In this document: piece by piece, positions 10,502-22,672 of the stretch
Numbering within the stretch: the stretch's first letter is position 1
Layout of the letters: each line of letters begins with the position of its first letter
Assembly (NCBI GenBank): GCA_905250025.1
Contig: CAJNOJ010000215.1
Span: forward strand, 114,752-178,751
Length of the DNA: 64,000 nucleotides
DNA from: Adineta ricciae
Lineage: Eukaryota; Rotifera; Eurotatoria; Adinetida; Adinetidae
Direction of reading: 5' to 3'
The notes under the pieces: model-generated
Database searches by the model: none
Told to the model about the DNA's origin: nothing
The model's input: the letters and a program-made list of their open reading frames with translations, nothing else
Translations under genes and position numbers: made by a program

Positions 10502-13500
10502 TTACAATCGTGTACATGTGACAGATGAAACACCATGGACAAACATAGTTGGTGGTAAATCTTTTGATAGCATGTCTAAAACTTGCATATAACGTTGTGA
10601 AAGTCTTCTGTCACGCGGCGGTCGTGGTAAATATAAGTAGAGACATGATGTATTATCACTTTGTTGTCGAATAAGTTCATTAATACCTCGAATGTATTCA
10701 TCGTTCACATCAACAAATGAATCGGATGCTACTGCTGCAGTTGTTGATTGTTGTTCAGTAGAGTTTGTTGTTACGCTAGCAACAAGTTCTGATGTATAAT
10801 TATGTAAAAGACTAGTAACGTTCTCCCAAGAAATCATTCGCGTTTGTGCTTTGATACGAAGTTGTTTTAACAGCTCATCAAGGTAATAATGTGCATGAAG
10901 CGCATTCTCATTGACCGCATCGATACAAAGAAAAACTCGTAAGATTGTATGTGTTTTCCACGGTTTAACCATAGAAAGTATAGTTGCTAATTGAAACATG
11001 TAGAGACATGTAATATCGAATTGTGTTGACGTTTTGGGAAAGATGAAATTAACCTAGGCGTAGTGAAGTGAACTGTTTTTAAGATAGTAGAAGAAACTAA
11101 CTTACTGGCCAAATATCGATGAAGGATTTTCGTTCGTTTGATTCAAGATTATCCTTTTGTAGATGAATAAAGTTTCGTGCTAGGCAAACACTTTTATTCA
11201 AATGAAGTGCATCTTTAACAATTTGGACGTATGTCAGTATATCCAATTGTTTTTCTTCATCCTCTTCTCGTAATTCTTAGTCATAGGAAAGTAAAGGTTA
11301 TACTTTGAATGAAGTGACAGAAAGTGTGTTATACTTGCAAATTGCAATGTCGAATATATGTCCGAAGGAGAACTGGATTCCGAGTTCTGATAAATATTTG
11401 AACTCGTCGATCGTTGTCGTTGAAATACCGAGAGATTTGTTTTCAACCATCGTCGTTTCGCAAATGAGCGGCTATTTAGTTTATCTTCCGGCACAGTATC
11501 ATCATAAAAACCAAGAATAACTGTGTTCGGTCGTAGTCCACCTGAAACACATATTCTTTAAAAATACTATTCTTCTCAGTATAGCACAATACCTAAACCT
11601 GACAATCTCATCAGATGCATTACCCCATCACGAATATTTGCTGCTGCTGTCATATTGACAAATGCTTTGAATTTCATCTGTTTAATTAATGATATCCAAT
11701 GTGGATACTCTCGTGAACAGGAATCATCGATATCGTCATCCGCAGACGTCTTAACATGGCCCAAGATAAACAGTCCGCCTTTTTTCATATCGTTCACACA
11801 ATCAATCAGATTAATCGTTGAACGTGGATTCGAAACAAGTAACAAGATTTGCGGACGCCAAAACTTGACGTGTTCTTTGCGTGGATCAAGTAAGAGAAGA
11901 TACTTTCGTACTTGATGGAAAATTAATGCTTGAGAAATGGAGCCCCATGATGCTTCAGGAAAATCTCTTAAATGTAGGATCGCTATTAAACCTGTGAGAA
12001 TTCCAATGGCAATTGAGGCTAATGTTGTTGAGACGACAAAACACATGATAATCGATCCTATGGCACCAATGACTGCTGTATGCCATGAGAAGTATTTGAA
12101 TGTCGGTCGAAAATTGGGCGTCGATGCTAAATCGAGTGCCAGACATGCGAGATTAACAGCAAAATAAGCCAAAAGGAAGAAAATAGTTACGATACGAGCT
12201 ATTTTATTCAGAGAACCGATCAATAATGTTAACTAAACGAATAAATAGAAAATCTATTTTTTTATTCCAGTCAAGTATGACTTACTTCGACAAGAACAAA
12301 AGTAACGAACACAGCAGCGACTGGATTTCCATGGCGAGTAGTTCCTCTTTTGAGCCAGCGTAATAATGGTCCTAAATAGGAAGGAAGACTCAGAATTATA
12401 TTTTACAATAGAAAGATATATTCACCGAAGATTTCATCAATTGCCAATGCTTGTAATATTCGCGATGCACCGATTATACCTGATAGACATGCTGAAAATA
12501 CAGCAAATACAATACCGATAATTACAAAAGGTTGCCAGATATTAATTTCTTGTAAGAATAAATAATTGTTCAATAAAGTATATCTAAAATGTTGGTCAAT
12601 ATCAAACGAAATCTGATAGACATATGTCATCTTTCAACAAACCGATCTGTTGTTGCAGCGATAAGTAGAGTTTCAATGATATAAATAATAAATACATAGA
12701 GAGTAGCGGAAATTGAACCAGTTGGAATACTTCGATTTGGATTATTCAATCCGCCTAGAAATACACAAATATAGACATTATTCTGCAAAAAAAGATCATC
12801 GTTTATGATAAAAACTCAATTAAACAAACGCATAGGTTTAGGATTTCACGTACTCCATTCAACTCTATTTGCTCCAGATAACAATCCAATAATACTTGAA
12901 AAGAGGACACCAAACACACTGACGAAATTCGTTGTATCTCCCGTCGTATAATCAATCGTATAATTAGCATAAAGATTACCAGTCCATGTAGACGAATTAA
13001 AACTTGTATAATGTCCATATAAGTGATCAGTTTTATTAAAAATCTGTTCTTCATTTTCATATGCATAGATATTCACTTTAGGTATAAGGACAAGATGTGG
13101 ACCACGGATAAAAAATGAAATCACAACCATAAGATAGACAAAACTAACGAGAATAAATATCGAAAATGCAGCCATTGAATACAACCATGAACCGAGTAGA
13201 CATGTTAACAAGCTTAGACAATTAATTATAGTTCCATACAGAAATCTCCACCAACGTGTGCTATAAAAAATATTGGCTTTACCTATATACAAAACCTAGT
13301 TTATTTCATCTGATGCCATAACATTTGTCTTCTTACTTCCAGGACCGAAACTATCGACTAATGCTTCGACAAGTGCAGCAACGCTTTGCCCGTTACCAAT
13401 GACTTGTGCAGAAAAGAAGAGTACACCAATAGCTCCACCAAATTCTGGTCCCAATGCGCGTGATATCATATGATAAATTCCACCACTTTCAATAGCTCCA

Positions 13501-13955
13501 TTTGTTGACAATGAACAAATACTTAGTAGAGTACAAAAAAGAATAACAAAACAAAGACTCAACTGGAGTAATGTTTGTAAGACACCTGCATGAGCAAGGA
13601 CAAAACCAATACGCATAAAGATTGAGATTGCCAACATCGATAAAGCAATTGGACAGAAAACACCGGGAATAGTTCGTAGTGTACGTTTCGAACTATTGGA
13701 TAAGATCTCTGGATGACTCTGATTTGAATTGATGATGGTTGTTGATTGAGAGATTGAATTCTCATGTTCGTGCAAAGTATGTAAAGATGTTTCTAAGTAT
13801 GTTTGACGATTTGTAGGTAGATTAAAACGGTAATAGGAAGAAAAATGATTATTTGATACTGAATAGCTTTGTTGTCCATCAGAATTTATGTTTGTATTCG
13901 TAGATGAGGAAAAAGCACGCTGAATTCGTGTTCTTAGATGGTCGAAAGCATTCAT
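10502..13955 (-). CDS. SLC12A9: SLC12A9-type cation-chloride cotransporter family protein
   Basis: Multi-pass membrane protein of the SLC12 family, SLC12A9 (CIP1) branch. Start ATG at 13955. After a Ser/Asn-rich cytosolic N-terminus come PGVFCPIALSMLAISIFMRIG and NGAIESGGIYHMISRALGPE (TM1-TM3 region), then TGDTTNFVSVFGVLF, ASRILQALA, APNFR-type ASTPNFRPTFKYFSWHT, QALIFHQVRKYLLLLD, HVKFWRPQILLLV and KKGGLFILGHV. The C-terminus has FIDIWPVNF, FQLATILSMVKPW, LYLYLPRPP and ends VHGVSSVTCTRL, as in vertebrate SLC12A9. The order and spacing follow the whole family, so the gene looks complete, with about ten exons and short introns (the first joins GPGS to KANIFYSTRWW). Transport activity of this branch is poorly defined; some data treat it as a regulator of other cotransporters. 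Confidence 0.93.
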
Positions 13956-15094
13956 TTAAAGAATTTGACTGAAGTACGATGAAGGAAAGATAGATGCAAC
14001 AAGTTATTGTGGAAGATAAAATTTTGATAATCATTTCGTTCTGTCTTCAAGCTTTCTTTGAGTAAATCGGCTGGTTGAAGTAAAAGGTCATAGTTGTTTC
14101 GTTTTACATGTTATCTCACGAACTTTGTAATAGATGTCACTGATTAGAATATGAAGTTTATGCCGAACGAAACCGAACGATTCAACTCTGAATCATTTCA
14201 TTTTAGTCTTTAAAATCCATTACAATAGTCTCTATATGAACACTGGTTAGTAATTCATCGTAGCACAAATTATAACATATTCAAGGTATTATCATGTAAT
14301 CAGTATACTATTCTATAAATAGCAGTCGAAGAAGTATCATGAAGCGAACAAAAGACAAGCGTCTTGCCAGGCGCATGTATCGTGCTCTATACTCGTCCTT
14401 CAGATAACTATATGTGTACTTTGTAACTACGTGCTAAGGCTCGAATTAATTGCGTTGTTGTGCCGACTTGCATGTAAACTATTTTGTAGATGCTTTGTGC
14501 AGTGTGCGATGTTTAAGATTTCACATGGAAAAAGTATATGAATGACAAGATTCTTGTAATTTTACATTGAATTTCAACGGGTCGAACCATGCTGATATCG
14601 TTGGTATGTAGTAAAATGTGAAACGATCAACATGGGTACAAAGTACATTCTCTTGTATATGCACAGTAAGACCTGTAATCTAATACTGAAGAATACGGTT
14701 AAATTTGTTGAAATAGCATCGAGGCTTGATGAATCTGTGTGGACTTACATACCTTTGGCAATACGTTTCACCACGTAGTTCACCCTTTGGTTTTATTCTG
14801 TCGATTCGGCTTAAATAATCTTGATAATACTCGTCAGTCTAATCATATTTTTATTTGTCAAAATGTGAAGTCTTTCATTTTTTTTTCCTGTCTTCACAAG
14901 TCAGACGCAGGCGAATCTAGAGAGATTCTGCGCTTCGAGAAGTTGTCTATAAGAAGAAAATGTCGCAATAATTTTCATGGATAAACTCGTTTAATTATGA
15001 AATCATATTTTTCACTCGCTTCTATAAAATGTATATATGCTAAAGATTAAAAGCTACATATCACAAGAAAAACTTTAGAAAAAGAAGACAATGT
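13956..15094. other. Intergenic region between two solute-carrier genes
   Basis: Holds the 5' flank of SLC12A9 and the 3' flank of the SLC30-like gene, both on the minus strand. No open frame here carries a recognisable motif, and I see no repeats or structural RNA. Confidence 0.5.
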
Positions 15095-16907
15095 CTATTT
15101 CTCATTCATTGTAGTGACGACGACTGACGAATTCGTCAGAGATGGAGCTGAAGTATTAGCACTTGAATTGTCAAGTAACCGCTTTTCCTGTTCTGTTTCA
15201 ATGTCATTATCCTTGTTCAGATCTACACTACTTCGTCGACGAAAGTGCATAATTTGCGACGGGGAGGTGCTTGTGCCAGTCATAATAACAGGTGAAGTTT
15301 CACAACATTGCAAAGGACTACAAGTGGTGCTTTTCGCTGAACACTGATAATGACAATCAAGTTTGTCAATTTGTTCCGCACTCTAAGAACGAAAATGAAG
15401 TTTATACATTAGTTTGGAAGACGATCAAACCAATGCAAATTCAGGTTGAATAGTCACATGGTCGATATGATGCGTTTGAAAGATGAAAGAAATCGTTTTA
15501 TATTTAGTTAGAATGTTTTCTGTAGTATTAAATACTACATGCACAGTTGCCAATGTTTTCTGAGGTGTTAACCGCCATATATGTAGTTCGTGAAGTCTTA
15601 CAACGCCTGGAACCTAAATTGAGAAAAAAATTCAGAAGAATACTTTCTAGAGTAAAAGAGACATCTTACAGAAGACATAACTCTGGATTCAATGTCGTCA
15701 GAATTTACGCCATACGGTTTTGCTTGCAAAACAAGGTGAACAACTTCCCGTACTGATCAAGAGATAAAAGTTTGCTCATGATAAAAACATGTGTAATACT
15801 TACTCGGAATAATAAGCATTAGAAAGTAATAAGAAAATAGCAGACATCCCATTAAAGGATCGACTGCACGGCGGTAAGTAATTTCTTCAGAAGTTTTGTG
15901 AGGTAGAACGAACAGGAGTATGCCGCATGTTAAGAGAGCTAAAGGGCCAAGCAACATACTTAATATTTGAAGAAATGAGTGTCGAATAGGTAATGTATCG
16001 GTAATGAGCACTGAAAAAAAAAGGAACGAATGAGAATTTGTAACATGAATTAATGCAATATACATGAGTCGGACATGTTCTTTGGTATTGGTTCTGTATT
16101 ACTTGGTCGTCGTTGTTTTAATTGTTGTTTAAATTGTTTTGAACGTCGCATAATTGTAACTAGATAATACATCGAAAATTCTTCTAACTGAAAAAGTAGT
16201 TTCTCACATACAAAACAGTACGACAGCTAAGATACAATTTGATATCATTGAATATACTCCAACACCAAGAATGAATTCAGGTCGATCATAAAGACTGTGT
16301 ACATGTTCTAATAATAGAAATAAAAAAACAACTTTATATTTCGGTCCGATTTCACAAAGACAAAATATACCATGTCCATGTGCAGTGAGTATCTTTGAAC
16401 TGTTCGTTTCTCTCTTTGGTATAACAAAGAAAACATCATAAAGGTGTTTGATGCTTTCGAGAAAGATAGAGATCGACAATGAAAGGAAACTAACAAAAGC
16501 AACTAATTCACCAACAACACCAACTAATTCAATCAAGAAAAGAGATGTACATTATTAAAATAACAAAAGAAAATGTACCTCGAGCTAGTCCATACGTAAG
16601 TCGTGGAGTATATGTAAACTGAATCTAAAAACACAATCACATGTTCTTCAAAAGTTGACTCAAACAATAATATTTACTCGTTGTGAGACGATTCGAACTG
16701 TACATAAAATGACTTGGCATAAGTGATAATAACCATTCAGTACCATAACGACTGTATTAGCCAATAGAAAAAAAGATACGTTTAATTTCCATATCGTTTC
16801 TAACATAGAAAAATCGAGTACGTACTGCTATGACAAAGATGATATCCAATAATTTCCAAAAAGAATAAGCCAACATAATTGATTAACAACGCAATCGATA
16901 AAATCAT
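15095..16907 (-). CDS. ZnT1/SLC30A1-like CDF protein with degenerate metal-binding motifs
   Basis: About eight short exons encode a six-helix CDF protein of the ZnT1 branch. The ZnT1 link is clearest at the C-terminus: VRLHELHIWRLTP, then ATVHVVF, VTIQPEFALS and a cysteine group ending LQCCETSP. Upstream are RLTYGLARVGVVGELVAF (TM3), FLSLSISIFLESIKHL, EFILGVGVYSMISN (TM4), HSFLQILSMLLG (TM5) and YRRAVDPLMGCLLFSYYFL (TM6). CDF transporters bind zinc with HxxxD pairs in TM2 and TM5. Here TM5 reads QxxxM (codons 15969-15955). The TM2 region (SFFLLANTVVMVLNGYYHLCQV) has no HxxxD in any alignment I can make. The fold is intact, without stops or frameshifts, so it may be an accessory subunit, as ZnT6 is in vertebrates. 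The N-terminal exon junction near 16835 is uncertain. Confidence 0.75.
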
Positions 16908-17649
16908 TGTTGAAATTGTTTCTCGACAATCGTTTTGATCAAAGTATAAATCAATTACTCAGCACAATTTATAGCTAACCTCTAAACGTCTTTCTTTCTT
17001 GCATATGACTATCGATATGGCCTCTCTATGTATTTGATAATAATATAGACCACGTTTTTTTCTTCTTTCTTGTTTTTTTTCTCCGTTGCTTTATTGCTAT
17101 TCTTTTTTTTCTTTCTGTTCTGTTTAGTTCTTCGTTGCCAGCTTATGTTTGTCTATATACAATCTTTTATCATTTCTTACATCGGTCATGTCAGCTCTAC
17201 CGTTTGCATGAAACATTCTCATTATGTAAGAATTCAAAGAGCATCACAAGAATAAAATAAGATAATAATTAGCCAAGGCAAGTATATTCGATAATTGTAT
17301 CTCTCTTCTTTTTTTTTCAAAGTACAATATCTCGAAGATGCACGGAAAACACTAGCAATAACAAATAACAAAAAAGGACAGTAATAGAAAAAAACATACA
17401 TATAGAGAAAGAGAAAAAAAAGAAGCGCAAGAAAAATTGATCACACGTCACATGACGAAGTCCAGCGTCAGCAGAGCGGATCACCGGTACAGCGCAGCAA
17501 GAAAAAGAAAAACGAACACAAACAATTCAACCATTGAACAGAGATATAGACGAACATGAAATGCATCTCAAACACAAAGGAAAAGAAAACAAACAAACAG
17601 AAATGCATAACTTTTTTTTTTCTTTCAAATAACAGTAGAAGAAAACCAA
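16908..17649. other. Intergenic region, SLC30-like 5' flank to CPEB 3' flank
   Basis: T-rich and A-rich low-complexity sequence between two minus-strand genes. No coding exon or RNA gene is supported. Confidence 0.5.
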
Positions 17650-19719
17650 TCAGGAAACACTAGCATTACGCATGAGAGGTTTATGTGCGAGTGCTTCAGT
17701 TAACGGTTGTTGACTGTTTATACCTGTGTGTGCTTTCGTCCAACATTTGTCACAGAAATACTTCCAACAGGCGAGTGACCGACAGAAATATTTGCCTAAT
17801 TGAGTACATGATTGACCGTTGGCTCCGCTGCAAGTTTGAGCATCAACCAAATAGGGATCAAGTTGAATCTAAGAGAGATAGAGGTAAAATGGAAATTTGA
17901 GAATATCAGATTTCATCTTCTCTTTCCATAAAGCTAGAACTCGATTGACTTACTACTTTAGAGAATCTCTCACAATCAATAAACACATAGTTTGCCTAGA
18001 ATAAGAGAAAAAAGAACTGTTGAATAATCAGTTCTTTTCTTGCATAGTATACGCTTACCGTCATAGCACTAAAATAGCTATGGATACTTGTAAAGATCAC
18101 TCGGCCCGAACCTGTATAGACATTTAAATCGAATTTCAATGCAAGGCAAATACGAATGAAAAATGGGATTACCAATCGGATATTTATTTCGATCAGTATC
18201 AATAGCCGCAAAATCAACTTCACCAAATAGTTTCGAAAAAATTCGAGCAAGTGCATATGCGGTCATCATACCTGAAATGAGAACTTTCTTTTTAGTTTAC
18301 GTTGACGCATACGCAGTGGATTACCATGCAAAGCTCCAACAAAGACAGTCGTCTTATATGGATCGTCTTTGAGTAGGTCACACATAGCTGCATCATGTCG
18401 ATTCGATGACATCCATTGTGCATCTTCCGTCTGTAAAGAAAGAACGATTAGGGTTGCTTGCCGTCAAATTCTATCGAAATACTTACAAACCATGGAATGA
18501 GTTGGATCTAGAATGAAAAATGTTTATCTTAATTATCATCGTTGCCCTTTACTAGATGAACTTACACTTTTACGTTTCGAAGCTGATCGTTGACTATTAA
18601 GATTAAGATAATATTCACAACGACCATCCGAATTACGTTGTGGCTGTTGACAGCAAGCTAAAAGTAATTCATGTACAGACGATTCTTTATCAAATATTGC
18701 ATAAGCATAACCGGATTTGCCTAAACAGAAAGATTCAACGTACGGATATATGAGATATTACAGAAGAATCTACCGTGATTAGTTCGACGACGAGTACGGT
18801 TATTTTCAGCTGGCCATTCGATACGAACAGAGCCGAATTGACTAAGACGAGTAGCTAATTCACCTGATGGAATCAAAAAAGTATTTACACATGAGAAAAA
18901 GCTTGCGAACATTCATCGCTTACGTTCATTAAGATCATGCGGAATGCCACCGAGAAAAATTTTATTCGAAAGTGAAGGAGGATTAATTGAGTAAGCACGT
19001 GGTTTAACAGGTAACGGCGCACACCAGCACATATTCTGACTGACTTTTCCGAAATGACCTAAACATGTCTATTAAAGAAAAACTATGTGTACATCTTGGA
19101 AAGTCTTACGGGTAGCTTGACGACGTTCATTTGCCGCCGCTATTTTCAATCGATTATCATCGTTATCAATTGTAAGACATTGCTGAAAAGAAAAAGTTTG
19201 ATCGATCGTATCAGTTGAAAAATCAGAAATAACAAACCATTTGTTCGATTAATGATGTTGGAGGTGGGAGATTCTGATGTCTTTCTTGTAAATATCGATC
19301 TTCTTCGTACTGATCATCATCAGCAGCATATCGGGCGGTAAAATCTTTACTCATTAAAAATTGAAGTAATTTTTCATCCGAACGCATACTAAACAAACGA
19401 AATTTCTCGTTTCCACACGAAAGATTCGGGTATTTTCATACTTGACAAGAGGAGTTGGTGTAAAATTCATGTGTGGCATGGACCATTGCGGTAAATTATT
19501 TGTTCCATTCATCATTAGCATTGATCGTTGTTGATGATGTTCATAATCTGTCGAATTCGGTAATGCATCATCGAGTAAATTACCTAATGCAAGAGATGTA
19601 TTAAAGGGACGATCAATTGATGGATAATTCCCTCCCATGGTAAAAGCCTAATGAAGAACGTAATAGGAAAATTTCATCATAAAAACTAATCCTGTACTTA
19701 CATTTTCTTTTGAGATCAT
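17650..19719 (-). CDS. CPEB1: Cytoplasmic polyadenylation element-binding protein, CPEB1/Orb type
   Basis: RNA-binding regulator of mRNA polyadenylation and translation, typically in germ line and neurons. A small start exon (ATG 19719-19717, MISKEN) joins [17 protein letters not shown] poorly conserved N-terminal half is followed by RRM1 ([21 protein letters not shown], then [13 protein letters not shown]) and RRM2 ([11 protein letters not shown], then [17 protein letters not shown]). At the C-terminus is the zinc-binding ZZ domain ([17 protein letters not shown]) ending HKPLMRN plus four residues. FVGALHG and DTDxxKYPIGSGRV point to the CPEB1 subfamily rather than CPEB2-4. About nine exons with short introns. 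The stop is TGA at 17652-17650. Identification is firm; the N-terminal exon order is less certain. Confidence 0.92.
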
Positions 19720-19741
19720 TGTAGTTGTTAGTTTACACACT

Positions 19742-19759
19742 CACACACACACACACACA
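19742..19759. repeat. (CA)n microsatellite
   Basis: CA dinucleotide run immediately upstream of the CPEB start exon, probably in its 5' UTR or promoter. Confidence 0.85.
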
Positions 19760-20597
19760 AATAGGTTAAAAGTTAAAAGAAAAGGAGAAAGATCGACTAC
19801 TAATCACGTCGTCGACAAGCAGTGCTAAATAAATAGTGAGACAAGAGAGAGAGAAAGATATGGACACGTTTTCTCTCGTCCATTTCGTAGCTGATATTCT
19901 GACTGGACAGACATTAATAACGAAAAAGAGAGTATAGTAGACACTACTACTGTACATTGTTGCACCGTCTGCATATGCAGAGTCGTCTATTATCATGATA
20001 GACAAACCCTGGATTTGCAACAGAACGGAAAAAGAAAATGGTAGAATAGTACGGGACGAAGTACTAGACAGCCGACGAGAAAAATTGATTTGAAAAAGAA
20101 TGGGAAATGCGTATGAGAAAAAAAAAGGATTTTATATCGTCTGATTAATCTGTATGTTGAATTACCAATCACGTGTTTCAACCAGGGAAATATTGGAAAA
20201 CAGATGGTCATTCTGGTTCAAATAGACATTTTATATTTGAAAAAAAAAACCTCTTATTTTCAGTTGTACTGAAAACACAGTCTTTCCATATTGTAAATAC
20301 GTGCAAACATATATTTCTGGATGTATATGTCGAAGTACATTAGTATATGATGTTTTTGTACTTGTTATTTGGGTACTGACCGATCAAGGATAAATAAACA
20401 GAATTTGAGCTGTGATATCAAAAGATACAAATCCGTGTAATTTCAGATGTGCTTCGTATTCATTACATTCAACTTTGCTTTGGATAAAAATCAAACCGAG
20501 AATTTTTATCTTCTCTCATAGTGAAACTTTATTAATTTAATCGTAATTACGTCTAAAAACTACTATCCCATCTTGCATTCCAAAAGTGAATATAGAG
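19760..20597. other. Intergenic region, CPEB 5' flank to MMAA 3' flank
   Basis: No supported exon. Open frames here are short and Phe/Ser-rich, as expected from pyrimidine-rich DNA. It should contain the CPEB promoter. Confidence 0.45.
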
Positions 20598-22031
20598 CTA
20601 TCTTGTTTGATTCGGCTTCGTTTTGGAAAATAAAGATAAAATTGCATCTGCAGCAAGAAATGGTGTTATGAGACCGCGAACAACGCGTTGTTCATACGAA
20701 TGAATAGCTGATTGAATTTCCTCGTCGGCTAAGAATTGATCTAGCATTCGATCTTTAACGTTATTCCACATCCATTTTCGAAGTTGATTAGCACGTTTAT
20801 CCATAAATTCACCGGAATCTTTCATCGCATTTTCAAAAGCAAACATTTGCGACCAAGCTTTATCGATGCCTTCATTTGTACGAGCAGAGACGGATAAAAC
20901 CTTTTGAAAATAATCATAATGAAATCGAAAACACGATGGAGATGCTTACTTTCGGTGTCCAATTGCTGGATCGGCGTCGCATCAATCGAAGAGCACTGGA
21001 CCATTCCGTTTTCAAACGACGGACTTCCTGCATCAGTTCCCCATCCGCCTTTGTGATTATGATCAGATCAACTAGTTCCATAATTCCCTTTTTCATGCCT
21101 AAACACACTTAAACTGTAAACAAAACATATAACATTGAGTTTACCTTGCAGCTCATCACCCGAGCCAGGTGGTAGTAACACACAAAACATATCTACCATA
21201 TCCACGACAGCAAATTCAGATTGACCAACACCTACAAAGAAGAGACTGTTTTTTGTAAAACAGAAAGTAAAGATGAAGTTTTCAATCTTACCGACAGTTT
21301 CTACAAGTATACTGTTATAACCCGCAGCTTCACACAGAACGATTGCATCGTTAGTAGTACGAGTTACGCCACCTAATGTGCCAGCAGATGGTGATGTTCG
21401 GATATATGCATTGGGTTCGCGTGACAATTCCAACATTCGTGTTTTATCACCAAGAATCGATCCTAAATTTTCTAATAGAAAATATTGAATTCAAAGAATT
21501 CGTTACCTCCAGTTGTAGACGATGATGGATCAACTGTTAATACGGCAACTTTATGCCCTTGGCTTATCAGATGCCGACCGAACACGTTGATAAACGTCGA
21601 TTTGCCTACATAAATTTAAACTAATCCTCTCGTTAAACGATTGAAAAAGAAGCGAATAATTTTCGAGTCATATCTTGAAAATGAGACAAAAATTAAGTTT
21701 TACCATTTACCAGCACCAGGGCTACCGGACAATCCTAAACAATGACACAAATGTCGCTTCTTCTTGAACAACAATTATTTTCTCATTTCAAACCTATTCG
21801 AAAACTGATTGGTACATTTCCTTGTTTCTCTTGTCGTTGTTTCAATCCTTGTAGAACTTGACTTAACAATTCCTTCGCTTTATGTTGCTTTTCTGCATGT
21901 GTCGATTCTACTAAAGTGATACTTCTGGCTAGGCAACCTCGATCGCCATTGACAAGTCCTCTATACAGCTCAGAAATATCAGTTGATGCATATCGTCGTA
22001 GAATGATACTCGGAAAACGTTGAGCAAGCAT
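20598..22031 (-). CDS. MMAA: Methylmalonic aciduria type A protein, mitochondrial GTPase (MeaB/ArgK family)
   Basis: G-protein chaperone that protects and reloads B12-dependent methylmalonyl-CoA mutase in mitochondria. The start at 22031 gives [16 protein letters not shown], a basic, acid-free presequence. Then come [18 protein letters not shown] (Walker A/P-loop), [24 protein letters not shown] (switch region), [30 protein letters not shown] (Walker B), [20 protein letters not shown] and [11 protein letters not shown] (the NKxD-equivalent). The tail ([11 protein letters not shown], then AADAILSLF) is the dimerisation arm. About seven exons. The ATG lies only 112 bp from the stop of COA5, another mitochondrial gene on the same strand. 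Presence implies a B12-dependent propionate route in this animal. Confidence 0.94.
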
Positions 22032-22143
22032 AATGTAAACTTTCGATCTGAAAGCATATCAAGGATGATCGCTTTTATGAAAAGGAAATCAAAATGAACA
22101 GTACAAAAGAAAAGACAAAGAAAGGAAAGTTCATGTTCAATAA

Positions 22144-22524
22144 CTAATATATTTCGCCTTTACGACCACGAAATCGTGCACGCATATCGATCTAAACGAA
22201 AACATATGAAAACTAATTATTGAATGAATTATTGACATTACCATTGATCGTTTGCATTCGAAGAATGTATAAGATAAACGTCGACATTCTTCTGGAACAA
22301 ATTCTCGTAATTTTTCGTTAGATAAACATTCTTTCGGTGTGTGTCCGAGCTTTGAACAAACAAAGAACATTTTGTTAACATTTTCACCAAAATTCTCCTA
22401 CTTTACAGCAGTCACTCGCTAATAAACACATTTTCAAATCATATCGAAGTAAATCGCATGCAGCATGCGGCTTCTTCTGTTGTTCTTCCAAATCATAGTC
22501 AACTGGATATTCGACTTTGTGCGT
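22144..22524 (-). CDS. COA5: Cytochrome c oxidase assembly factor 5 / PET191 (5' incomplete)
   Basis: Small twin-cysteine protein of the mitochondrial intermembrane space needed for complex IV assembly. Three exons give KPHAACDLLRYDLKMCLLAS, DCCKLGHTPKECL, ECRRLSYTFFECKRSM and a terminal IDMRARFRGRKGEIY, matching PET191 through its CX9C-type cysteines and the RARFRGRKG signature. The stop TAG is at 22146-22144. The upstream exon begins at 22524 after a clear TTTTTGCAG acceptor without an in-frame Met, so a short first exon is missing from this call. The ATG at about 22663 reads into a stop and does not splice in frame. The gene lies in a tight minus-strand cluster with MMAA and IPMK. Confidence 0.88.
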
Positions 22525-22672
22525 CTGCAAAAAGCAAAAACAAATAGAATTAGAAATAGAAAACTGTTATGTTTTTTGTCTTTCAATTTATTTTCAACAG
22601 AAAAGCTTTACTGTTCGAACAAAAATATTAATAGACTTTTAAAAATGAAAACATCCGCATGACAAATTGAGA

